Assembly: GCA_003545515.1 (NCBI GenBank)
Contig: DPYD01000062.1
Coordinates: 1 to 25,693 of the forward strand
Source: Candidatus Kaiserbacteria bacterium
GTDB taxonomy: Bacteria > Patescibacteriota > Minisyncoccia > Phycocordibacterales > UBA2100
Direction: 5' to 3'
DNA length: 25,693 nt
Under the pieces are notes generated by a model. The model had not been told where the DNA came from. It saw only the letters and a program-made list of their open reading frames with translations, and searched no databases. Position numbers and translations under genes: made by a program. Positions 1-5,472 of the stretch are shown piece after piece; positions within the stretch are counted from its first letter, which is position 1, and every line of letters starts with the position of its first letter.

Positions 1-36
1 TCCTTCGTGAACAATTCCGATATACTTTTGCATATG

Positions 37-119
37 CGGAGGGGGTGGGACTCGAACCCACAAGCCCTTTCGGGCGCTAGTTTTCAAGACTAGTTCCTTA
101 CCATTCGGAGCACCCCTCC
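37..119 (-). tRNA. tRNA-Ser (anticodon TGA)
   Basis: The minus strand folds as a class II tRNA. The 7-bp acceptor stem is GGAGGGG/CCCCTCC with discriminator G. The anticodon stem CTAGT/ACTAG holds loop CTTGAAA, which gives anticodon TGA (Ser, UCN codons). The long variable arm GCCC-GAAA-GGGC is typical of tRNA-Ser, and the T arm GTGGG/CCCAC has a canonical TTCGAGT loop. No CCA is encoded, so a CCA-adding enzyme must complete it. The first 30 nt of the tRNA overlap the 3' end of the upstream HNH endonuclease gene, whose stop codon lies in the anticodon stem. Confidence 0.95.
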
Positions 120-602
120 GTTATACCTACTATCATTGAGCCAGCTATTCTCCAAATAGTGCTCTTCTGCATGACAGTTAGGACAAATCAATTCCAGATT
201 TTCGAGTTCATTATTATTTGTGTTTCTATCCTTGTGATGCGCTTGTAAAATCTCACGTTTATTATACCTGCATCTTTCACAGCGAGCTCCTCGTTGATTG
301 AGCAGTCTTACTTTCAGACTTCTCTGATTCTTAACCTTATCTTTCCTGGGACCATTGAGCTTATATTTCATTCCAGCCCTATGCCTGTTCGCACAAGCTC
401 TATTACAGGTCTTCTTATTTACACTGGCAAGAATCATTGTTCCACAGACAATACAGGGTTTTTCCTTCCGACAAGTTAGACCATAACAAACTGAGCTACA
501 AAAAACTCTGCCTAAGCTTTTTTGAATCTCAGCAGGTCTTCTGTAAACAGGCTTAGCGCAAATCAGACATTTGGCATTAGGATTTCTTTTGTACTCAGCC
601 AC
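90..602 (-). CDS. HNH endonuclease with N-terminal zinc-finger-like motifs, fused to tRNA-Ser
   Basis: The 170-residue protein carries two Cys-rich zinc-binding-like motifs near its N terminus (KCLIC...FCSSVC and PCIVC...CNRAC). A C-terminal HNH nuclease core follows: CERCRYN, then LQAHHKD (the HH pair), the conserved Asn-rich NLELICPNCHAEEH and the closing Cys/His pair. HNH proteins of this kind are DNA-nicking or DNA-cleaving enzymes, often free-standing homing endonucleases. The likely start is GTG at 602, since no ATG lies in frame near the first motif. The last residues are read from the tRNA-Ser gene, and the TAG stop is inside the tRNA anticodon stem, so this gene and the tRNA would share a transcript. 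Function as a homing endonuclease is inference. Other HNH roles are possible. Confidence 0.85.
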   Translation of the reverse strand: MAEYKRNPNAKCLICAKPVYRRPAEIQKSLGRVFCSSVCYGLTCRKEKPCIVCGTMILASVNKKTCNRACANRHRAGMKYKLNGPRKDKVKNQRSLKVRLLNQRGARCERCRYNKREILQAHHKDRNTNNNELENLELICPNCHAEEHYLENSWLNDSRYNGGVLRMVRN

Positions 603-667
603 TAGTCCAGTATACCAAACGAGCTTGGATGTGCACAGACATTCATTGGGATGTCGAGCACTCAGCT

Positions 668-687
668 TTACAATGAAAGTGACATGG
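668..687 (+). promoter_or_regulatory. Putative -10 region and start of the pilin-like gene, matching that of pilB
   Basis: TACAAT at 669-674 lies 9 nt before ATG 684. The 20 nt ending in ATGG agree at 18 positions with 14597-14616, which covers the -10 box and start codon of pilB. Both genes belong to the type IV pilus system, so a shared promoter type is plausible. No good -35 hexamer is visible here. Confidence 0.45.
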
Positions 688-1277
688 AAAGCTATTTTCT
701 CCGTAGCGTAAATTGGCTCATTCCGACTCTACAGGGCGTTTACCCTGCGGGTCGGAATACACTCTCTGCGCACAAGCGCGAGTGCTTTCCGCCAATTTCT
801 GACTCCTCGGCTCGGAAATGCAAAAGAGTACTTTTGCATTTCGCTCGCCCTACGTCGCCAGTAAAAAAGGGTACTGCGGGATATACTGTTATAGAACTAT
901 TTATTGTCGTGGCCATCATTAGTCTTCTTGCGTCCATCATCATGGCAGTATTCGCAACGACTCAGCAAAAAACGCGTGACACGCGGCGAATTGCGGACGT
1001 CGATTCTATTCGTAAATCGCTGGCGCTCTATGCGACGAATGGGGGAGTCTACCCTGTCGCGACTACCAAGACGGTCTTGGACTCGAATTCGTCGGTCATA
1101 ACAGCGCTTGTTGAGGACAATGCTATAAGTACTGCGCCGCAAGATCCGCTCGATCCCCTGTACCAATATGAATACATAACTGACGCCGCCGGTACCACGT
1201 ATACACTTTTCTTCTGTCTGGAGACAAACACTATCAACGGCTACAGTAAAGGTTGCGTCAATACGCTTATCCCGTAA
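684..1277 (+). CDS. Type IV pilin-like (pseudopilin) protein
   Basis: The recognisable core is a class III prepilin signal: basic VKK, then GTAG|YTVIELF followed by a hydrophobic helix (IVVAIISLLASIIMAVF) with Glu at +5 of the mature protein. This is the site cut and N-methylated by prepilin peptidase. The C-terminal region, with QDPLDPLYQYEY and two Cys, resembles the GspG/major pseudopilin fold. The start is uncertain. ATG 684 has a TACAAT box 9 nt upstream but gives an unusually long 66-residue leader translated from a hairpin repeat. ATG 651 is also in frame. TTG 834 would give a normal 16-residue leader. With pilB at 14612 it suggests a type IV pilus or DNA-uptake machine. Core identification is confident; the N terminus is not. 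Confidence 0.8.
   Translation: MESYFLRSVNWLIPTLQGVYPAGRNTLSAHKRECFPPISDSSARKCKRVLLHFARPTSPVKKGTAGYTVIELFIVVAIISLLASIIMAVFATTQQKTRDTRRIADVDSIRKSLALYATNGGVYPVATTKTVLDSNSSVITALVEDNAISTAPQDPLDPLYQYEYITDAAGTTYTLFFCLETNTINGYSKGCVNTLIP
732..859 (+). repeat. Dispersed hairpin repeat, copy A
   Basis: The element contains AGGGCGTTT, then GCCAATTTCTGACTCCTCGG (791-810), then a perfect 12-bp hairpin (815-826 with 831-842, loop AGTA), then CTCGCCCTACGTCGCC. Related copies lie at 8295-8404 and 21870-21931. The hairpin stem differs from copy B at paired positions, so pairing is preserved. Copy A lies inside the extended 5' part of the pilin-like reading frame. Confidence 0.7.
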
Positions 1278-1304
1278 AAGACGGTTGTCCAGCATTGTAT
1301 ACAT

Positions 1305-1781
1305 ATGCCCCCAACACCAACTCACATCCGCTGGCAAGCATATGAGCACGAGCATTTTGAGCGCGGAAAAGATTGGTTCTTGGCGCTCGGTATCGCCGCA
1401 GTGTGTATAGCGGCAATTAGCGTCCTTTTCGGAAATGTCCTCTTCGCCATCTTGATACTCGTAGCAGCATCCACGCTTGCTCTTCTTGCAAAGACACCAC
1501 AAGCAATCGCAGAATTTGAATTGTCGGACCGTGGCATAAGGGTCAACGGCACAATGCATCGCTTCGAAGAGATTATTTCATTCTGGGTGGAAGATCATGA
1601 CGCAAATCCACCTATTCTTCTTATAGATACTGTGAAATGGCTTTCACCAAACTTCGTCATCCCGCTACCGCCCGAACATGTAGATGCCAAAAGCGTACGT
1701 GAGTTTCTTGCCGAGCGTACAGAAGAGGTTCCCATGAAGGAAACTTACGCGCACAAGGTACTGGAGTTCTTCGGGTTATAA
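1305..1781 (+). CDS. Two-TM membrane protein with a C-terminal PH-like domain, unknown function
   Basis: The 158-residue protein begins with a short polar segment containing a Trp (HIRWQAYEHEHFERGKDW), followed by a hydrophobic hairpin at about residues 26-62 that should form two membrane helices. The remaining ~95 residues are soluble and beta-rich (FELSDRGIRVNG...FEEIISFWVEDHD...LLIDTVKWLSPNFVIPLP). This layout resembles small bacterial membrane proteins with a PH-like domain facing the cytoplasm. It begins 27 nt after the pilin-like gene on the same strand and may be co-transcribed. I do not recognise a specific family, and no function can be assigned from sequence. Confidence 0.8.
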   Translation: MPPTPTHIRWQAYEHEHFERGKDWFLALGIAAVCIAAISVLFGNVLFAILILVAASTLALLAKTPQAIAEFELSDRGIRVNGTMHRFEEIISFWVEDHDANPPILLIDTVKWLSPNFVIPLPPEHVDAKSVREFLAERTEEVPMKETYAHKVLEFFGL

Positions 1782-1821
1782 GGTTGATCTCTGTCATCCT
1801 GCCCCAGCCGTTAATGACTGA

Positions 1822-3591
1822 TTATTTGACCATTACTGTTGTAGTGGCTTCGCGAGTATTGCCGCCCGCCGTCATACAGGTAAGAAGGAAGGTCGTCTCG
1901 GTAGTTATGGGAAGTGTTTCAGCAACACCGCTGTTTCTCGGATTATTCGCATTCTGTGCGGTAAAGTCGGGTTGGTTGGAGCTTGAGATGACACATCCGT
2001 TCTCTTTCATACTGGCGGTGACCCATCCAATGCTTGCTCTTTCGCCTGACTCCACGGACTTCGGATTTGCCACAAGAACGATGGCGGGTTTCGCCACTTG
2101 CACGGTACATGATGCGTTTGACGAGATACCCTTATTGATGCAGGTCAATCCGAAGTTCACAGTCCGGGTAGCCGTCGGCGGAGCCGCGAGCGTCGTTGTC
2201 GCCGAACCCGAGATCGCTTCGTTGGTAGAAAACCCGCTTCCGACACTTTTTCCCACGGAGCATCCCCACGAAATGGCGAGCGTCATACCGACATCTGCCA
2301 CAAGCGGCTGGCAAGAGAGTTGCGCGGTCGGCTGACCAGGTTGAGTCGGTGGGGTTGGCTGTTGAGAAACAGTGGCGCATGCAGTTTTGTTCAAACATCC
2401 GTATTGGCAATACTGTATGGTCGTATCCACACACTGATTATTGCGTGAGTACAGCGTGTTGCCGGAACAAATGACCTGCGTAGGACATGTTCCTTCCGGT
2501 TGCGCCGCCTGATTCCCCGCCGACGGCTGACCTCCAGAAAGTTTTTGCATAAGACCCTGAAGCATCTGGTCAAATCCATTCTGATTGCTGGCACCCGGAT
2601 TCGCAGTAGGAGAGTTCTGCGGGAAGGTTGATGGTTTGATTTGAGGTTGAGGTTGAGGTTGAGGTTGAGTTTGAGGTTGAGTTTGAGGTTGAGGAGCGAG
2701 AACCTTCTTTGCGTTAGCAAGATTATTCATCCTGTTCCTTAATTCCTCATTCTGCTTTTCAAGTTCCTCCTGTTGTCTCTTCAATTCCGCAGGAAGTACA
2801 GCCGCCGGACAATCGGGAGTACATAGGTCTATTTTTGCTTTCAATTGATCTATGGCGGTGTTGTTCCTCTCTATCTGTTTCTGTGCCACTCCCCTCTGCT
2901 CACCGAAGGCCTGGTCCAAGCTACTTTGAAATTCTGTTGGAACGGCACTTAATTCATTTTTGAATGCTTCCATCTCGACATCATCTTTTATACCGCTGTA
3001 TGCCTCCGCAATACCTTGCGCAAGATTATTGGGATCAAGAAGCTTGCCGCTAGGTGGACCTTCTTCCACTAATGCGCAAACGTCGCCTACACAGTATTTA
3101 ACTTGACACTTATCAGTACTGAAACTTTGAATTGCGGGCTTGTTACCCGTCTTGCATGTAGGCGCCGTAGGTGGCTTGCAGATCGGATGTGTTGATTGAA
3201 GAGAAGACGGCGTAACCTTAACCACTCCCCTAGTGATGGTAACGTTAAATTTAAAACCCGGAGCGCATGTTTGTTCAAGGTGTTTTATTTCTCTTATATC
3301 GGCCTCCTGATAGCAGGCGCTATTGACTATTGGGATATCGCCGCTCCTGGCGAAATTGACCGGGCAGATGGCTTGCGCGGGAGGAGGATAATCGACGATA
3401 TCACCCTTCTCTTTATCGCCGGCAGTGCCTACCGATGGAGCTACTGCGACTACTACTGCTCCCGCTTGAAACTCCCAAGAAGGTGGGTCGCCTGCCAACG
3501 AAGCCACCCCCTTTGCAACAAGGAGGAGAATGATGACAACAATAATCAGTGCGAGCGTGTGTGCTATCTTCCCTTCCTGAGACTCTTCCAT
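1822..3591 (-). CDS. Large membrane-anchored surface protein with coiled coil, PQ-rich hinge and Ig-like domains
   Basis: The 589-residue protein starts with a single hydrophobic helix at about residues 8-30 (signal anchor). Next comes a Cys-containing region, a charged coiled-coil-like segment (about 190-300, rich in E/Q/N/K), and a Gln-Pro/Gln-Thr hinge (about 300-325) encoded by a hexanucleotide repeat. A Cys-rich patch follows (about 375-410), then two Ig-like beta-sandwich domains at the C terminus (about 425-589), each with SCxV/TCM-type Cys. Most of the chain is probably outside the cell. The order of parts parallels the protein at 9753-11219, including an LMQ(G/K)L-type segment before the Cys-rich patch, so the two may be paralogues. 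Adhesion or pilus-tip roles are possible but unproven. Confidence 0.8.
   Translation of the reverse strand: MEESQEGKIAHTLALIIVVIILLLVAKGVASLAGDPPSWEFQAGAVVVAVAPSVGTAGDKEKGDIVDYPPPAQAICPVNFARSGDIPIVNSACYQEADIREIKHLEQTCAPGFKFNVTITRGVVKVTPSSLQSTHPICKPPTAPTCKTGNKPAIQSFSTDKCQVKYCVGDVCALVEEGPPSGKLLDPNNLAQGIAEAYSGIKDDVEMEAFKNELSAVPTEFQSSLDQAFGEQRGVAQKQIERNNTAIDQLKAKIDLCTPDCPAAVLPAELKRQQEELEKQNEELRNRMNNLANAKKVLAPQPQTQPQTQPQPQPQPQIKPSTFPQNSPTANPGASNQNGFDQMLQGLMQKLSGGQPSAGNQAAQPEGTCPTQVICSGNTLYSRNNQCVDTTIQYCQYGCLNKTACATVSQQPTPPTQPGQPTAQLSCQPLVADVGMTLAISWGCSVGKSVGSGFSTNEAISGSATTTLAAPPTATRTVNFGLTCINKGISSNASCTVQVAKPAIVLVANPKSVESGERASIGWVTASMKENGCVISSSNQPDFTAQNANNPRNSGVAETLPITTETTFLLTCMTAGGNTREATTTVMVK
2637..2693 (-). 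repeat. Hexanucleotide tandem repeat encoding a Gln-Pro/Gln-Thr hinge
   Basis: On the plus strand TTGAGG is repeated about nine times with occasional TTGAGT units. On the coding (minus) strand this gives alternating Pro-Gln and Thr-Gln. It sits in frame, so gain or loss of units would only change hinge length. The neighbouring short ORF in another frame is an artefact of the repeat. Confidence 0.85.
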
Positions 3592-3700
3592 CCTACAATT
3601 CTCTCGTCCTAAAGACTCTCGCGCAATGCATGTGAGTGCGTGAAATGTGGAAAAGCCAGTAAAACAAGACGCTCATGTGTTGTTATTGCTTATATACCCT

Positions 3701-3728
3701 TTGGATGTCCGGCCGGACATGCTAGAGT
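3701..3728 (+). promoter_or_regulatory. Promoter of the PaaX/Cas2-like gene with a palindromic operator in its spacer
   Basis: The 16-bp perfect palindrome ATGTCCGGCCGGACAT occupies 3705-3720. It lies between a possible -35 (TTGGAT, 3701-3706) and a possible -10 (TAGAGT, 3723-3728; 16-bp spacer), and the -10 is 7 nt before ATG 3736. A left extension (ATATACCC, 3692-3699) is shared with the palindrome just after the gene. A protein bound here would block RNA polymerase, so autoregulation is the natural inference. The promoter hexamers are weak matches. Confidence 0.55.
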
Positions 3729-3735
3729 CATATCA

Positions 3736-4305
3736 ATGAAGAATGATTCAAAACATTCGCACAGGCATGGACGAGATTTAGGCCGAATAGAGCGAGACGT
3801 TCTAGGAAAATTATCGTTCGGTGATCTACTGTTCGGGTACCTCCTCTCGGCAGGATCAACCGCACGGATGTTCAAACTGGCGCGCGAACGTACACGATAC
3901 CGTTATCGTCGCAAATGCGCTATTGAACGACTCGTAGAACGCGACTTCATTCGCAAGAACGGCGAGAAATTATCTATTACCACTGCAGGGAACAACGCAC
4001 TCGGCAGAACTGTGGAGAAGACGCGAAAGATGCTCGGCGCAAAACGTTGGGACCGCAAATGGCGGATTGCGATTTTCGACATTCCGGAGATCTACGCACC
4101 CTTGCGCCGCAAGGTGCGACAGACACTCAAGAGGGCGGGTTTCGTTCAGCTTCAACAGAGTGTGTGGATTTTCCCGCATGATTGCGCGGAACTTATACAG
4201 TTGATCAAGCAAGAATCGCGGCTGTCACAATTCATTCTCTATGGCGTACTGGAACACATTGAAAGCGAAGAAAGGTTAAAAAAACTTTTTCGTCTAGACT
4301 CTTGA
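3736..4305 (+). CDS. PaaX-family-like regulator with winged-helix N terminus and Cas2-like C terminus
   Basis: The 189-residue protein has a basic, His-rich N terminus and a winged-helix-like region (LSFGDLLFGYLLSAG...RKCAIERLVERDFIRK...LSITTAGNNAL). A C-terminal domain with the Cas2/PaaX ferredoxin-fold signature follows: WRIAIFDIPE, RRKVRQTLKRAGF, then LQQSVWIFPHDC. PaaX-type proteins are DNA-binding repressors, while true Cas2 works with Cas1 in CRISPR adaptation. Here no Cas1 or CRISPR array is present and a DNA-binding domain is, so a regulator is favoured. ATG 3736 is chosen because the longer frame back to 3640 would run through the operator. The gene is exactly bracketed by palindromes at 3705-3720 and 4306-4351. 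The second begins at the base after the TGA stop. Confidence 0.8.
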   Translation: MKNDSKHSHRHGRDLGRIERDVLGKLSFGDLLFGYLLSAGSTARMFKLARERTRYRYRRKCAIERLVERDFIRKNGEKLSITTAGNNALGRTVEKTRKMLGAKRWDRKWRIAIFDIPEIYAPLRRKVRQTLKRAGFVQLQQSVWIFPHDCAELIQLIKQESRLSQFILYGVLEHIESEERLKKLFRLDS

Positions 4306-4351
4306 ACATATACCCCTAGGATGTCCGGCCGGACATCCTAGGGGTATATGT
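4306..4351. repeat. 46-bp perfect palindrome immediately after the PaaX/Cas2-like gene
   Basis: Every base from 4306 to 4351 pairs with its mirror about a centre at 4328.5. The central 16 bp (ATGTCCGGCCGGACAT) are identical to the palindrome upstream of the gene, and the outer arms (ATATACCCCTAGG and its complement) match the left arm of the upstream copy with two changes. There is no loop and no T tract, so it is not a standard terminator. A binding site for the adjacent regulator, or a cruciform or mobile-element end, fits better. Confidence 0.9.
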
Positions 4352-4402
4352 GATATGCGCGAGAGACCGCTGTGTATAGGCCTCACAATAAGTTATCTTC
4401 TA

Positions 4403-4474
4403 TCCCCTCGGCAGGAATCGAACCTACATTACATCCTCCGCAAGGATGCGTCCTATCCATTGAACGACGAGGGG
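4403..4474 (-). tRNA. tRNA-Arg (anticodon GCG)
   Basis: The minus strand folds with acceptor CCCCTCG/CGAGGGG, discriminator A, D arm GTTC/GGAC, anticodon stem CATCC/GGATG with loop TTGCGGA, and T arm GTAGG/CCTGC with loop TTCGATT. Anticodon positions 34-36 read GCG, which pairs with CGC/CGU arginine codons. Most bacteria decode these with an ACG anticodon edited to inosine. No CCA is encoded. It lies just downstream of rpsT on the same strand. Confidence 0.93.
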
Positions 4475-4518
4475 GACATGCACAGAGTAGATGAATTCTA
4501 CTCTAAAGTAAATCTCGT

Positions 4519-4785
4519 TTACCCCGCGAGTACGCGAATCCGCTTCGCGATGCGCGACTTCATGCGTGCGGCAGTATTCTCCTTGATTACACCTCTCTTC
4601 GCGGCCTTGTCCACTGCCTTGTGAAGCGTTGGGAGAAATTCTTCAGCCTTCTTTGAACCCTTTTCCTGAAGTATTTTTGATATATCTTTTATCGCGTCCT
4701 TCATCGACTTTTTACGTCGAACGTTGAACACGCGGCGGCGGAGTGCCGCGCGCCATGCCTTCTTCGCCGAACTTGTTTTCGCCAT
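4519..4785 (-). CDS. rpsT: 30S ribosomal protein S20
   Basis: The 88-residue basic protein begins MAKTSSAKKAWRAALRRRVFN and continues with alternating Lys/Arg-rich helices ending in MKSRIAKRIRVLAG, the pattern and length of S20. S20 binds 16S rRNA early in small-subunit assembly. A start at 4785 is chosen over a longer frame because it gives the conserved N terminus and lies 7 nt after a well-formed promoter. ruvA is divergent, and tRNA-Arg follows on the same strand. Confidence 0.93.
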   Translation of the reverse strand: MAKTSSAKKAWRAALRRRVFNVRRKKSMKDAIKDISKILQEKGSKKAEEFLPTLHKAVDKAAKRGVIKENTAARMKSRIAKRIRVLAG

Positions 4786-4792
4786 GGGCGAG

Positions 4793-4821
4793 AGTATTGC
4801 ATAAAAGGCCATATCATGCAA
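4793..4821 (-). promoter_or_regulatory. rpsT promoter
   Basis: On the minus strand TTGCAT (4821-4816) is followed after 17 nt by AATACT (4798-4793), preceded by TGC (extended -10). The -10 ends 7 nt before the rpsT ATG, so the predicted transcript starts at or next to the start codon. Confidence 0.7.
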
Positions 4822-4844
4822 TAACATTTTCGTTTTTATTTCCC

Positions 4845-4873
4845 TTGATACTTGATGCCCGATGCTTGATACT
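4845..4873 (+). promoter_or_regulatory. ruvA promoter
   Basis: TTGATA (4845-4850) and GATACT (4868-4873) are separated by 17 nt, and the -10 ends 7 nt before the ruvA ATG. The region also contains the direct repeat CTTGATACTT (4844-4853 and 4865-4874), spaced 21 bp or two helical turns. That repeat could be an operator or just the promoter elements themselves. Confidence 0.6.
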
Positions 4874-4880
4874 TACCACC

Positions 4881-5453
4881 ATGATAGGAAGTATAGAGGG
4901 CACCGTGTTCGCGGTCCGGTCCGGTTTTGTCATAATCTCCGCAAACGGCGTCGGCTATAAAGTTGCGGCGACGCGCGCGACACTTTCTCCGTTAAGACCA
5001 AACATGGATGCGGCGCTCTGGACGCATCTCGCCGTACGAGAAGACGTACTCGACCTCTACGGATTCAGGACGGAGGAAGAATTGCACGTCTTCGAACTCC
5101 TTCTGACAGTTCCCGGAATCGGTCCGCGCTCGGCACTCGCCATCCTCGACATTGCCTCAATAGAAACGCTTCGCTCCGCTATCTCCGCTGGCAACGCTTC
5201 ATACCTCACGAATGTATCCGGCATCGGAAGAAAAACAGCTGAAAAAATAGTCTTGGAATTGCGGGAAAAGATAGGCGCGGGCACCGAAGGCGCCGGACGC
5301 TCTCTATCCGGTGATGAAGAGGCGCTTGAAGCGATGCGCGCTTTAGGATACACAGTCTCTGAAGCGCGCGATGCTCTGCGCAAAGTGCCGCAGGAGGTTG
5401 CCGGGGGAAGCGCGCGATTACGCGAGGCGCTCAGAATGATCGGCGGTACATAA
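4881..5453 (+). CDS. ruvA: Holliday junction branch migration protein RuvA
   Basis: The 190-residue protein starts MIGSIEGTVF with an N-terminal OB fold. Two helix-hairpin-helix motifs (TVPGIGPRSALAIL and VSGIGRKTAEKIVLEL) contact junction DNA. The C-terminal UBA-like domain (EEALEAMRALGYTVSEARDALRKV) binds RuvB. Length and domain order are normal. RuvA tetramers hold the Holliday junction while RuvB (16681) drives migration and RuvC (18938) cuts. Here ruvA is separated from the other two by about 11 kb. The ATG is 7 nt after a promoter and has no Shine-Dalgarno sequence. Confidence 0.96.
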   Translation: MIGSIEGTVFAVRSGFVIISANGVGYKVAATRATLSPLRPNMDAALWTHLAVREDVLDLYGFRTEEELHVFELLLTVPGIGPRSALAILDIASIETLRSAISAGNASYLTNVSGIGRKTAEKIVLELREKIGAGTEGAGRSLSGDEEALEAMRALGYTVSEARDALRKVPQEVAGGSARLREALRMIGGT

Positions 5454-5472
5454 CGTCGAAAGCCGAATCCTC

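Noticed and set aside
3736..4305. Cas2-like protein as evidence of a CRISPR system
   Set aside because: No Cas1, effector or repeat-spacer array is in the window, and the protein has a DNA-binding N-terminal domain typical of PaaX-like regulators.
4306..4351. 46-bp palindrome as a transcription terminator
   Set aside because: There is no loop and no T tract on either strand, and its core is repeated upstream of the gene inside the promoter.
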